In this document: positions 37,129 through 48,344 of the stretch, piece after piece
Layout: each line of letters begins with the position of its first letter
Position numbering within the stretch: position 1 is the first letter of the stretch
Source of the DNA: Azorinus chamasolen
Lineage: Eukaryota > Mollusca > Bivalvia > Cardiida > Solecurtidae
NCBI GenBank assembly: GCA_963576725.1
Contig: OY755241.1
Location: 24,960,449 to 25,024,448 of the forward strand
DNA: 64,000 nucleotides
Reading direction: 5' to 3'
Position numbers and translations under genes: made by a program
The notes under the pieces: model-generated
Databases searched by the model: none
Seen by the model: only the letters and a program-made list of their open reading frames with translations
Told to the model about the DNA's origin: nothing

Positions 37129-37345
37129 TTAACCCCTTCCGTGCCACAATGACGGGTATATGATATCACATGCAAACAGTTTGGATCCAGATGAGACGCC
37201 GAGTAACTCGGCGTCTCATCAGGATCCAAACTGTTTGTTACTGTTACTATGTTTTTGGAACAAAAATGAAGAAAAGAAAACAAATGAAAATTTATAGCAG
37301 ACGACAAAGTTAGCAGACGACAAAGTTTGGCAGCGAAAGGGTTAA
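37129..37345. mobile_element. MITE family D, best copy
   Basis: TTAA at 37129 and 37342; CCCCTTCCGTGCCA and GGCAGCGAAAGGG ends. Near-perfect hairpin CAAACAGTTTGGATCCAGAT, GAGACGCCGAGTAACTCGG, with a single A-A mismatch. AGCAGACGACAAAGTT is duplicated near the right end. Confidence 0.87.
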
Positions 37346-37378
37346 AGTTAAATCAAATAAATATGGTCACGCATATCT

Positions 37379-38030
37379 GTTCAACCATTTCCTTTTCACG
37401 CCTCTGCAAAATTCGCAGTTCAGACGGTCTCTGAAGAGACGTTTGATCACGGTGTGGTCTGTTTGTTTATGACATGATATAGATCTGCATCTACAGTTTT
37501 ACTCGTCAAGCATACCAACCCTTTCCCTTATATAAACGCCTTTTCGCGCCTTAGCAAATAGAATAGACTCAGGTCAGACAGCTCATATAGGAGCCGTCTG
37601 ATCAGGATCTGCTCTGTTTACTTTTGACACGATGTAGATCTGACTACAGTTGTTTGTTTTGTTTTGTTTTGAAGCAAAAGTTTTTCTTGAAAAGTTTACA
37701 TTATTGAAATTCAGCTTATAAATACGCATATATTGTCCTTTTTTCTGACATGAATATTTAACGGGGAAAGGGTTAAGGAAAATATTTTCAATGGAATTTG
37801 GTGGGGGTAAGCACGTATGGACCTGTACTAATCACCTCATTCAATTGATTTTATATAACCGTTTACTTGATAGTCCTTTGCAGACACGGTAGACATAGAT
37901 CATACAACTGTTGTAGGAACTGTCTGAAGAGGGTCTGCTCTGTTTGACATGGCACACTATTGTTTCTCTTGGTTCATATATCATTATCAGCTAATTTATA
38001 TACATAAGCTTATAATATCCTTCATGGGTA
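37379..38030 (-). mobile_element. three MITE C-like copies
   Basis: At 37379-37508, 37517-37775 (B-type left end CCCTTTCCCTTATATAAACG with C-type interior) and 37850-38000. A GTTTGTTTTGTTTTGTTTTG run lies in the middle copy. Confidence 0.6.
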
Positions 38031-38482
38031 TCCATTCACCCTTATACCATGCATAGATCGGCACTTTAAAGCCATTCCAAACCGAGCGGGCCCAGATCAG
38101 TCAGTTCCTGACTGCCCCGTTTGCTCATGGAATAACATAGATTCGACAGTCTCTGCAAAGAGTTCATTTACTGCGTCAAAAGTTAATCTAATTAACACTT
38201 CGCTTGCTATTCACGTCAATATACCTACCTGTAAATAGGGGAGACCCAGATGAGACAGCTCCCACAGGGGTCTGCACTATTTACAAGTTGATCGTGCAAC
38301 CAATGCACTCCACAGCAGTGATTGCACAGTGAAATACTTGTACACAGTGGAATATACATGTAATTATACAACAGGGCATGGGTAAATAAGAAAAAATGTA
38401 TTTTAAAATTCAGCAAGAGAAGGGTTAATCTAATTAATGCTCATGATACCAGTGTTTCTTACATGAATATGAATTGATTTAA
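38030..38482 (-). mobile_element. MITE family C, host of an H insertion
   Basis: Hairpin part GGGCCCAGATCAGTCAGTTC; resumes after H with AATTAATGCTCATGATACC. TTAATCTAATTAA is present on both sides of H. Confidence 0.6.
38192..38428 (+). mobile_element. MITE family H
   Basis: TTAA at 38192 and 38425; CTTCGCTTGCTATTCACGTC start, GTGCAACCAATGCACTCC, end TTCAGCAAGAGAAGGG. Confidence 0.82.
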
Positions 38483-38707
38483 CTCATTACCTCATAGGTT
38501 ATTTTTAGATACAATGTCTTTGAATAAATCTATCGAAAAGGAGCATTAACTAGAGAAAAGGACAATTTTAGAATTTTATAGTTTGAAACCATTGTGATAA
38601 ATAGAGCATTTGCTTCTATAGGAGCAAATGCTCTATTTATCACAATGGTTTCACAATGTGACTTTTACAGGGTCGTCAAAAGTCGTCAATATGAGGGAAT
38701 GGGTTAA
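38479..38707. mobile_element. MITE family A
   Basis: TTAA at 38479 and 38704, full hairpin. Confidence 0.85.
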
Positions 38708-38794
38708 AGGAAAAATCGCCAAGGGTTCGATACCCGGTTGGGTTATTTCTCTGTTAAATTCATAATAGGCCTACACGTGTCTGTCAACCATCTG

Positions 38795-38937
38795 GTCTGA
38801 TCTGAATTTGATAGATCTGTTTCTTTTGTTTCTAAGATGGCTACAATGTTCCACTTATCATATCTCTTTATAGCTTTTTGTCCATGTTCAGTAGGTATTG
38901 AAATTTGAAATAAATATAGAATAGGGAAATGGTTAAG
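38795..38937 (+). mobile_element. MITE family B, right half
   Basis: CTGAATTTGATAGATCTG to ATAGGGAAATGGTTAA; the hairpin and left end are missing. Confidence 0.65.
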
Positions 38938-39226
38938 AGTACATTTCTGGGATGTTATGTTACTATGACCAGTCATACTGTACAAGTACACGTTGTTTTA
39001 GATAGGAAATGTTGTTTAGCTATTTTTATACCTTTAGATTTATAATGTTTATTCACCAGTCAATGGTTTTATTCTGTTACAAATTGTTTTTATCTCTTTG
39101 ATTAATCTATCAAGATTATAAGTTATGGTGAAAACAGAAAGAGTTAATATGTCAGCAAACTAGCTTAATCCCTTCGTAAGCTATCCTCACACATCTTCTA
39201 CGACACCGCGACTGACGAAAGCATGC

Positions 39227-39455
39227 TTCACCCTTTCCTCCATAAATACGCCTTTCTACGCCCCTGTTAAGGTCACTTCCTGGAAAACATTGTGATAAAT
39301 AGAGCATTTGCTCCATAGGAGCAAATGCTCTATTTATCACAATGGTTTCAAAACTACATAATTCTAAACTTTTCATTTTCTTTAGTAAATGCTCCTTTTC
39401 GGTAGATTTATTCACAGAGACTGGATCTAAAATAGCCTATGAGGGAATGGGTTAA
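39227..39455. mobile_element. MITE family A
   Basis: B-type left end CCCTTTCCTCCATAAATACG, A hairpin with a shortened apex (GCTCCATAGGAGC), A-type right end; TTAA at 39452. Confidence 0.82.
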
Positions 39456-39485
39456 CATAGGGGCCCCTGAAACGTCTTAACCCCT

Positions 39486-39693
39486 TTAACCCTTTACCCC
39501 ATGAATATTCATGTAATAAATAATGACGTCATGAATATTAACTAGATTACTTTGTTATAAAAGCACGACACGGCAAAACATGTAGAATCATATCTATATA
39601 ATACCATAAGCAAAAACAGAGCAGACCCTGACCAGATGGCTTTACTCTGTTTGCAAATGCATAGAAAGGCGTATGTATGGAGTAACGGGTTAA
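39486..39693 (+). mobile_element. MITE family C
   Basis: TTAA at 39486 and 39690; ATGAATATTCATG and TGACGTCA (39524-39531); hairpin partly deleted. Confidence 0.82.
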
Positions 39694-39837
39694 AGGCTGG
39701 TGTCTTATAGGCGAACAGTGTAGACTCATATCACATACCTCATGAAAAATCTCTCTGGTTATGGTCTGCACTGCTTACTAATGAAAAGCTGCCTTTGTAA
39801 AAGAATTGTTCATGAAATTTGGGCAAGAATACGTATC

Positions 39838-40357
39838 CTTTCACTCTATAAATATGCCTTTTGACGCATTTGCAAACAGAGTAGATCCTGATAAGACGGC
39901 TCATATAGGAGCCGTCTGATCAGGGTCTGTTCTGTTTGCATAAATATAGATTCTATGGTACTACAATTTCCTCCAAGATCAAAATATCCCATGTCCTACC
40001 ATACACATGATCTAATTGATATGCATGACGTCATTATATCCTACATGAATATCCATGGTGTACTCGTTCATTTATCACTATATCCCAATTTGAAGATGAC
40101 ATCGATATTAACCCTTTCCCTTATAAATATTCATGTAGGAAATAATGACGTCATGAATAGTAATAAGATTATTTTTTTACAATGGCATATGAACACATGA
40201 CATTTTGGCTCAGACAAAAGCTGTAGAATCAGATCTATATTACACCATAAGCAAACAGAGCAGACCCTGACCAGACGGTTCCTATAAGGGCCGTCTGATC
40301 TGGGTCTATTCTGTTTGCAGATGCGTCAAAATGCGCTTACATAAGGGAAAGGGTTAA
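39838..40357. mobile_element. two MITE C copies, facing
   Basis: Reversed copy at 39838-40055 (TGACGTCA at 40026-40033); forward copy at 40108-40357 (TTAA at both ends, TGACGTCA at 40146-40153). Confidence 0.8.
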
Positions 40358-40377
40358 ATTGATACTTACACAGAGGT

Positions 40378-40740
40378 AAATATATTCTGAAAATGGGTGA
40401 TCCTTCAAAAGCAAAAGTAGAAATGCAAAAAGAGAAAATTTCAGTCTCGGTTTCATTGAGTCTGTTCATGAGTAGTAATTAAAAGTGCAACACTACTCAC
40501 GCCCCTAGCACCGGCTTAAGCAATGTTGACTTTTCAAACCTAATTACATCAAAACTAATGATCCCGAAGGACCAGAAACTATAACAACACTGAGAATGAA
40601 GTACGGGGCGACTTTTTACGGCCGCCACACGAGCACTTAACACCTGCTGTTGTGAAGTACATATATTCTGAAAATGGGTGATCCTTCAAAAGCAAAAGTA
40701 GAAATGCAAAACGAGAAAATTGCAGACTCTGTTTTATTGA
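40378..40740 (+). repeat. 75-bp direct duplication 282 bp apart
   Basis: ATATATTCTGAAAATGGGTG followed by ATCCTTCAAAAGCAAAAGTA occurs at 40380 and 40662. In each, an ATG in good context opens MGDPSKAKVEMQ, reaching about 28 codons before a stop. The spacer is GC-richer (CGACTTTTTACGGCCGCC). Confidence 0.7.
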
Positions 40741-40794
40741 GTGTGTAAAGATAAAGGTGCTAACTGAAATACAAAACCCGTCATTCCTTCTACA

Positions 40795-40905
40795 AACCTT
40801 ATAATTGTGACCACACTTTAAAATCGCATCTTCGAGGCGATTCTACTTCTCTAAAGAGTAGTAACAACATATGGTTTGTTGGGAGAAATAAAGGAGTTAT
40901 TTTTG
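40795..40905. repeat. foldback family F, diverged
   Basis: ATTGTGACCACACTTTAAAA, ATCTTCGAGGCGATTC, GTTGGGAGAAATAAAGGAG. A C-family left part follows at 40960-41030. Confidence 0.6.
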
Positions 40906-41039
40906 AAAATGTAATAATTTAAACATCTTGTCTGCTGAGTAACAGTAACCAGGGGTATTTGATATTCATGTAAATAATCATGACATCATGAATATTAATT
41001 AGCTGACCTTTTTTATAATGGCATATATACTCCGGATTT

Positions 41040-42400
41040 TGAGGCATTGGTATAATCCGTAGTCGGGTGCATTGATTCAAAATATATTTCATTTATAGAA
41101 ATGTACATGAATGTTGTACAAACACAAAGGAAAAAAGATGGAGTCGAAAGCAAACATACTTATTGTGTTCCTCTCCCAATACCATACCATCTACACTGGC
41201 TTTATAAGAAATAATTGCAAGTCATTAAAGACGAATAACTACAATGAAATAACCAAATCAATTATTTCAGCAGAATATCCCATTGTACAAAAACAACTTT
41301 GAGAGAAGGGACAATTTAGGGGCAAAAAGCAATGGATTACATATATGTAGCGGTCAAGGATTCCGAGAAGAACCGACACAAGCACACGAAAGTGAGAGTA
41401 ACAAACTTTCTTTGAAACATTTGTGGTAGACCAATATGAAAGGGGTCCCAAGGGATCACTTTGATCAGGGTCTGCACTGGTCTTTCCCCAGTGACCCATG
41501 TTACTGCAACATTTTGATGAATTAATACAGAGAAAAGGAGGGACCAGTTTTAAGTATGTTGAACTATCAAAAGACAAGGCAACAAAGATGCCAGTCTCCA
41601 TGTACCGCCTTGGGCTGCTACAGTGGCGTATGGTGCACGTTTTCATTGACTCCATCTGGTTTTAATACACGTTCAGTCTTGCATCTAGCAGTCAAACAAT
41701 TATTTATCTTGTATATATTTGGAACATTTAAATGCAAAACACCCATCGTACCTATAGAAAACGCATTTATCTCCATCGTTCACCCCTCTCCATTGCTTAC
41801 ACCATTGTGGGCGTTAATGCTGACGGTGAGTTTTGTTGAGTTCTTCTATCATTATTTTGTAGGCTTTTAGCATTGAAATGTCATTTGCATCATTAGTCAA
41901 AGAAAGCTCGTCCCGCAGAGGGTTTGTGGTATTCAGGCAAAGACAAGACCTTGAGTGATAACAGCGAAGCGACCAGGGTTATAAATGGACCTACAATAGT
42001 GGAAGGGTTTTGACACCTTTACAATGCCCTTATCTAAGTGAACAGGTATAGAAGCCCTGGGCTCCTATTCGTCATAACTTAGTCTTATGTCTGTATCTCC
42101 CCTGACAGGTGGGCTTTCACGCGCTGACAACTGTTACAACCGGAAACGTATTCCATTCTGTCTTACGTTATCGCCCATGTTGATAAATGACATCGAAATG
42201 GCAGTGAGGATATGTGGAAATAAATTCTTAGGATTTGTAACAACTTTATTTTTCTTTTGGATAGATAATTTGTGTCTGTCGCACAATCAAAATTGAAATA
42301 TGATAAGCTTGTCGAGGCCTTGCGTGCTTTGTAAGGCTTTACTGCACTCCAATAAGATGGCAAGACACGCCAGACGAGACCTGCAGTATTCACACCTGGC
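41040..42400. other. intergenic, no gene supported
   Basis: Frames of 104-138 codons on either strand (41239-41655 -, 41556-41870 +) overlap each other and have no recognised domain. No MITE hairpin of the local families is evident. Confidence 0.45.
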
Positions 42401-42407
42401 CTCGAGG

Positions 42408-42512
42408 TTATAAAACCTTTTGCTTGAGTCTGAGATCATTCTCAAGCATCTGAAGCTTGAGAATGGTCTCAGACTCATACTCAGAAGTTTTACAAGCTTG
42501 GACCTAGCAGTA
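42408..42512. repeat. foldback family G, short
   Basis: TGAGTCTGAGATCATTCTCA, AGCATCTGAAGCTTGAGAAT, GGTCTCAGACTCA. Confidence 0.75.
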
Positions 42513-42566
42513 TTCACACATGTGTATAACCTGACCGGACAAATTATTTCGCTGATAAATATTGTC

Positions 42567-42652
42567 GTATGCAACATTGGTCTTTTTGTATGCAACATTG
42601 GTCTTTTTGTATGCAACATTGGTCTTTTTGTATGCAACATTGGTCTTTTTCG
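42567..42652 (+). repeat. 21-bp tandem repeat, 4 units
   Basis: GTATGCAACATTGGTCTTTT (plus T) four times, nearly identical. The period is a multiple of three, which explains the fortuitous frame. Confidence 0.92.
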
Positions 42653-42709
42653 TCATTTTTCACTTTTGAATTATTTTCTTTCTTGTGTCAAAATACATAA
42701 ATAACAGTG

Positions 42710-42800
42710 ACAAACTGTTTAAATCAGACGCCGAGTTACTCGGCGTCTAACTCGGCATGTGATCTGGATTCAAACTGTTTGCAAAGGTGATCACAGGTTC
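42710..42800. mobile_element. MITE family D core
   Basis: AAATCAGACGCCGAGTTACT, CGGCGTCTAACTCGG, ATTCAAACTGTTTGCAAAGG. Confidence 0.6.
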
Positions 42801-42894
42801 AATCTATACCACAAGATAAATTAAACTTGTGTCGGAAACCAGTTTATTTTTATATAGATAAAGAGAGTTAAACTTTAGCCGGGAACCAGTTTAA

Positions 42895-43206
42895 ATTTTT
42901 GTAGAAACTAGAACAGTGTGTCTGTAATACAGCGATGCCCCCGTGATGGTGCTTGCCTACCTGCACGTAAAATTTCATTTGCCCTTGACATTGAGAGTGT
43001 GGGTAGCATGGACTGGGTGCGCAGTGAAAGTATGGATGGTGTTTAATATGTATATGCAACTCCATGCCAATAGCTATAGTGGTTATTGAGATATAAGATA
43101 ATGATAAAATGTGACAACCAACTACAGGTAAAAGCGTGACGAACATACAGACGGACGGACGGGTGCAAAAAATAATGCCTTCTGACTATCGTCAACGGGG
43201 GCATAA
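42895..43206. repeat. unclassified interspersed repeat
   Basis: Begins CAGCGATGCCCCCGTGATGG and ends TCGTCAACGGGGGCATAA, an inverted GCCCCCGT / ACGGGGGC pair. Includes ACAGACGGACGGACGGG. No coding frame. Confidence 0.5.
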
Positions 43207-43574
43207 GAAAGTCGTTGGGGCGCAGTATGCATTATGGCATTTGGAAAAACTGCTCGAAAACACATTGTATATCAGACAACTTCCGTAGGCTAGGAGTTTG
43301 TGTCAGTTGCTTAACTAATTTTACGTCATATTCTATACTATCCGCCATGGCAATTTTCCCTTTTCGGTGTTATAAACTTCCATCCAGTTCATGTTAATTA
43401 ATATTCATGAAACATGTACAAGATTAAAATAAAAGATGGTCATGTTTGAGTGTTGCCTTACAACGAAGTTGTCGCCGCATCATGTAGCTTCTCGTCTCGG
43501 TCCAAAGTCCCGTTTTATTAAAGATCGTGCGACTGTAATGATCGTCAGTACTAATATACGACGATCGCAACTTC

Positions 43575-44797
43575 CAGTATTTCTAGCTTCCAATAGTTCT
43601 AGCTTCCAATAGTTCTAACTGGAGAGCTTCCAGTAGTTCTAACGTCCAGTAGTTTTAACTTCCAGTAGTACTGGCTTCCAGTAGTACTAGCTTCCAGTAG
43701 TTCTAACTTCCAGTAGTTCTAACTTCCAGTAGTTCTAGCTTCCAGTAGTTCTAACTTCCAGTATGTCTAACTTCCAGTAGTTCTAACTTCCAGTAGTTCT
43801 AACTTCCAGTAGTTCTAACTTCCAGTAGTTCTTACTTCCAGTAGTTCTAACTTCCAGTAGTACTGGCTGCCAGTAGTACTAGCTTCCAGAAGTTCTAACT
43901 TCCAGTAGTACTGGTTTCCAGTAGTTCTAACTTTCAGTAGTTCTAACTTCCAGTAGTTCTAACTTCCAGTAGTACTGGTTTCCAGTAGTTCTAACTTCCA
44001 GTAGTACTGGCTGCCAGTAGTACTAGCTTCCAGAAGTTCTAACTTCCAGTAGTACTGGTTTCCAGTAGTTCTTACTTCCAGTAGTTCTAACTTTCAGTAG
44101 TTCTAACTTCCAGTAGTTCTAACTTTCAGTAGTTCTAACTTCCAGTATTTCTACCAGTAGTTCTAACTTCCAGTAGTTCTAGCTTCCAGTAGTTCTAACT
44201 TTCAGTAGTTCTAGCTTCCAGTAGTTCTAGCTTCCAGTAGTTCTACCAATAGTTCTAACTTCCAGTAGTTCTATACTGGAAACTTCCAGTAGTTCTAACT
44301 TCCAGTAGTTCTAGCTTCCAGTAGTTCTAACTTCCAGTAGTTCTAGCTTCCAGTAGTTCTAACTTCCAGTAGTTCTAACTTCCAGTAGGTCTAGCTTCCA
44401 GTAGTTCTAACTTCCAGTAGTTCTAACTGGAGAGCGTTCAGTAGTTCTAACGTCCAGTAGTTTTAACTTCCAGTAGTACTGGCTTCCAGTAGTACTAACT
44501 TCCAGTAGTTCTAACTTCCAGTAGTTCTAACTTCCAGTAGTTCTACCAGTAGTTCTAGCTTCCAGTAGTTCTAACTGGAACTTCCAGTAGTTCTACCAGT
44601 AGTTCTAGCTTCCAGTAGTTCTAACTTCCAGTAGTTCTAACTTCCAGTAGCTCTACCATGCAGTAGTTCTACCAGTAGTTCTAGCTTCCAGAAGTTCTAA
44701 CTTCCAGTAGTTCTAACTTCCAGTATAATTCTAGCTTCCATGGCAGTAGTTCTAACTAACTTCCTCAAGTAGTTCTAGCTTCCAGTAGTTCTAACTT
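43575..44797 (+). repeat. 16-bp minisatellite, about 75 units
   Basis: TAGTTCTAACTTCCAG and variants (AGCTTCCAG, ACTGGCTTCCAG, TTACTTCCAG, truncated ACCAG) over 1.2 kb. A higher-order block recurs near 43605 and 44410 (AACTGGAGAGC). The array runs directly into an E2 MITE. Confidence 0.95.
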
Positions 44798-44992
44798 CTC
44801 CATAACGGCCACTAAATTACATCAAGTATTTTGTGTTAAAGGCATGTGGCGGCTTAAAGCAAGGTGAAAGTAAAAAAGAACGCTCCTATAGGAGCGTTCT
44901 GTTTTACTTTCACCTTGCTTTAAGCGGCCACCTGTCCTAAATACCAACCAATTAACACAATTTAGTGGCCATTATAGGGAGGTTTTTCTGTA
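44798..44992 (+). mobile_element. MITE family E2, left end replaced by the minisatellite
   Basis: TCCATAACGGCCACTAAATT onward, palindrome with apex GCTCCTATAGGAGC, right end GGGAGGTTTTTCTG. Confidence 0.85.
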
Positions 44993-44999
44993 GTAAGCA

Positions 45000-45732
45000 G
45001 TGGCGTAAATTAGGACTTAGGATGGTTTGGCTCGTATGATCTTTAGTTAAACGGGTCCCGTGGCCCGTGCTGTTTGTAATGCGAGCCCGGTGGTCAGGGG
45101 CACGATAAAGGCAGGAGCCTTTGGCAGTGGAGATAGAACAAGGACAGTTTCATTCATACATTGACAATTTATTATTACTATAACAATTTTTCATTTTATA
45201 AATAAATAACATGAACGTAAATACAAAGAAAATTCATAGATGCTTGTCGACTGGATTTCGCTAATCGGAATGTGTTATACACCATTTTTTCATACTGAGA
45301 CAAACAATCGGAAATCTTCGTCTAATTCCGCCAATGCCGATCTGGCCTGCGTTCAGTAGCGAAATACGTGCGCAACGGATGTGTACGTTAGCTAATATGC
45401 CGATAAAAAACATGAGGTAAGATAGAGTTACGCACTCTTGGTCTGTGGAGCATACATAGCATAACATTTAGACAGTTTTGTCAAATCTCTGGTTGCATCC
45501 GGTTGCAAACGGTCCAACTACTGATCGCATTGTAGGTATGGCGTTAAAGATTTCCGAATGTGACACACCGCAACACAGGTAGCTGCAATAGCACGTGTAT
45601 ATTTCATAACGACAACACACACTGCACATTGAGAACAAATATCCACAGTGCCAAATAGTGTAAGCCCAGACCATGCACACGCCGTCTGAAACATGACATC
45701 TGCAAATATCATTAAAAAAGAAATAAAAAGGT
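45000..45732. other. intergenic, no gene supported
   Basis: Non-MITE sequence with GGGTCCCGTGGCCCGTGCTG near 45052. Two overlapping frames on the - strand (45468-45764 and 45518-45712) are Cys-rich but match no family I know. Confidence 0.4.
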
Positions 45733-46382
45733 ACGGTAAAACTTTCTGACGTGACCACCAACATAGCTATAAGTTTGGCCTTTATTTAGTGGCAGGAGGT
45801 AGCCTAATGTTATGCAGAAAGCCCCTATAGGAGTCGTTTGCACTTCTTTTCACCTTGCATTTACCCATTAGTGTCCAGTGTCCATTAACCTTTTCCTTCA
45901 TATAAACGTATTTTCATGCATTTGCAAACAGAGTAGACCCAGATCAGACGACTCCTAGAGGAGCCGTCTGATCAGGGCCTGCTCTGTTTGCTAATGTAAT
46001 TAGATAGAACCGTTTCTTAACCTTCCAATATGACTACAATGCTCCACCTTCCATATTTTATTACATATATTTCTATTTGACCATAAATATTCAGTAGGTA
46101 TTGAAATTTGGAATAAATATAGAACAGGGTTAAAAGGCAAACATTGCATACCATGAGCAGGGTATATACTATTTGTTAAACCCATCAACGTCAATGGTTT
46201 ATTCCAGCAAAAGTTGTATTTGCCGTGCCCCCTCCACTTGCAAAATGGATGGGTTCCAAACTAAGATCTGGACGGGGTTTCCTTAATAATATGGCTATAA
46301 ATGAAATGAGTTAAGCAACCACCTGCTTTTAAAATCACCCATTGATATTTATTAATTGGCCCCATTAAGGGGGTTCTACTGT
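45733..46382. mobile_element. MITE family E remnant carrying a B insertion
   Basis: E left half 45733-45884 (GTGGCAGGAGGTAGCCTAAT) and E right end 46311-46382 (GTTAAGCAACCACCTGCTTT, AAGGGGGTTCTACTG) lie on either side of B and 180 bp of other sequence. Whether they are one element is uncertain. Confidence 0.5.
45885..46133 (+). mobile_element. MITE family B
   Basis: TTAA at 45885 and 46130; hairpin GACCCAGATCAGACGACTCC with opposite arm GGAGCCGTCTGATCAGGG. Confidence 0.85.
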
Positions 46383-46383
46383 G

Positions 46384-46609
46384 TTAACCAATTCCATCAT
46401 ATTGACGCCCTTTGACGCCTCTGTAAAAGTCACTTCTTGAAACCATTGTGATAAATAGAGCATTTGCTCCATAGGAGCAAATGCTCTATTTATCAAAATG
46501 GTTTCAATACTATACAATTAATAAATCCTTTTCACTAGTAAATGCTTCTTTTCGGTAGATTTATTCGAAGAGATATGATCTAAAAATAGCCTGTGAGAGA
46601 ATGGGTTAA
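46384..46609. mobile_element. MITE family A
   Basis: TTAA at 46384 and 46606; ATTGACGCCCTTTGACGCCT, hairpin with a shortened apex. Confidence 0.85.
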
Positions 46610-46866
46610 CTCATTACTTCATCCTTTATGAGATTCGCCTTTTAACGCATTTGTAAACAGAGTAGATCCAGAGTAGATCCATCATCGATGGTTCCGGTGG
46701 GTGCAGTCTAACCAATGTCTCCTATATACCTAAATAATGTTGCAAATGTAATTTACAGTATCTGTCATGGCCAAAATACCCTGTGTTCACATACCATTAT
46801 AAAAATCACAATATTCATGATGTCATTATTTCTAAAAAAAAAATGAATGTTCACGTAGTAAAGGGT
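46606..46866 (-). mobile_element. MITE family C, sharing a TTAA with A
   Basis: TTAACTCATTACTTCATCC start; hairpin replaced by GAGTAGATCCAGAGTAGATC; ATATTCATGATGTCATTATT; end AAAGGGTTCA. Confidence 0.7.
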
Positions 46867-46943
46867 TCAAGCAAGTAACTATCAAGCGCACTAGTTGACC
46901 CAGTAAAACACATATTGCGCATAATTGTAACCGCATCTACCAG

Positions 46944-47166
46944 TTAACCCTTTCCCTGCTCTGTGTTTATTCCAAAATGTTAATACCTACTGAATATTCA
47001 TGGATAAAATAATATGGAAAATTGTAGCCATTTAAGAAAGTAAAGAAACAGTCATTTAAAATCCACTAGCAAACATAGCAGACCCTGATCAGGAGCCATC
47101 TGGTTTGGGTCTACCCTGTTTGCAGATGCGTGAAAACACGTTTATAAATATGAAGGAAAGGGTTAA
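46944..47166 (-). mobile_element. MITE family B
   Basis: TTAA at 46944 and 47163; the hairpin apex is lost (GATCAGGAGCCATC). Confidence 0.82.
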
Positions 47167-47339
47167 ACAATGTTCTTACATTTCACTAGTATGTGGTTTT
47201 GTGTATTTTTGTCATTTATCACGTAAACCTGTACATATGCACTAAAGTCTAAATGCTAAGAGGTTACTCGAGGAATACTTATCTAGGTATAAATACTTGT
47301 CGTTTACAGCCGTTAGCACGTTGTTTGGCGTTTTGGTGA

Positions 47340-47425
47340 TAGACTTTGCAAACGGTTTGGATCCAGACCAGACGCCTAATGACTTGGAGTCTCCTCAAGG
47401 TCTAATGTGTTTGACACAAGTTGGT
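47340..47425. mobile_element. MITE family D, degenerate
   Basis: GCAAACGGTTTGGATCCAGA, GACTTGGAGTCTCCTC. A similar remnant is at 48000-48052 (CAGATAAGACGCCGAGTTAC). Confidence 0.55.
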
Positions 47426-47520
47426 AGTTTCTCAAACGTTTGAATGCAAATATCTCATGATCAGTGTTTGAGCAGACAGATCAGAGTAACAGATATCTAG
47501 GTTTGCTCTCAAATACGGAA

Positions 47521-47905
47521 ATCGTCATTTCTCCACCAAACCCTATGTTGTGACCACTCTTTAGGATCGTCTCAACGAGACGATTCTAAAGAGTGGTCAC
47601 AGTATAGGGTTTGGTGGAGAAATAAAGGAGTTATTATTGAAAATGTTTCAATTTACGCAACTTACCAGGACCTCTGAGACTGTTTGTCTTACAGCAGGAT
47701 AAAGATCTCATAATTCAACATGCAATCGTATGCTGACCTCATTGACATGAATGTAAACTTGTCGACAGAGCATGGATAAAATCACCATTTCTCAACTAAA
47801 TACATGTACTGTGTTGTGACCACTCTTTAGAATCCTCTGAAAGAGAAGATTCTAAAGAGTGGTCACGCCAAAGGGTTTAGTTGAGAAATAAAGAAGATTT
47901 ATTGA
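47521..47905. repeat. two foldback F copies in the same direction
   Basis: At 47521-47640 and 47787-47905: CCAAACCCTATGTTGTGACC, ACTCTTTAGGATCGTCTC, then the inverse. The second is diverged (CAACTAAATACATGTACTG). Confidence 0.8.
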
Positions 47906-48169
47906 ACGTATCTTATCTATAACTCTGCTTATTAAGCATGTACACATAAAATGTTTGTTTATTTATTAACGGCAGGTCAACGTGGCCCTTGCTGCCTAAC
48001 TATATTTTGCAAGCAGTTTTGATCCAGATAAGACGCCGAGTTACTCTCGGGTTCCCAACAGAACTAAGCCAGTTTATAGTGCGTATGACTGGTGAGATAC
48101 GGATTGACGTATTTGCAGGAAAGCGATAGTTTACAACCAATTGCACAACCTTGTTTAAAGTTAACCCTG

Positions 48170-48292
48170 TACTTAGCGAACATTTATTTATAAAACACAT
48201 GAGTCTTAAAAAGCAGGTGGCTGCTTAATGCAGGGTAAAGTGATCCAGATGTTGACGTCTTTTTAATTGTCAATTAAGACAGGTTCTACTGT
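48170..48292. mobile_element. MITE family E fragment
   Basis: AAGCAGGTGGCTGCTTAATG and AATTAAGACAGGTTCTACTG. The centre is deleted. Confidence 0.55.
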
Positions 48293-48344
48293 AGACACAA
48301 ACTATAGTATCAGTGTTTAAAGCATAAATGAATCAAAGTGGCTG

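Noticed and set aside
41239..41870. Overlapping frames of 104-138 codons on both strands
   Set aside because: Mutually overlapping, no domain, no splice signals supporting an exon.
42287..42704. Frames with MLHTKRP / VCNIGLF repeats
   Set aside because: The 21-bp tandem repeat happens to be a multiple of three; there is no other sign of coding.
43575..44797. CRISPR-like or coding repeat
   Set aside because: Pure 16-bp tandem variants with no spacers and frequent stops in all frames.
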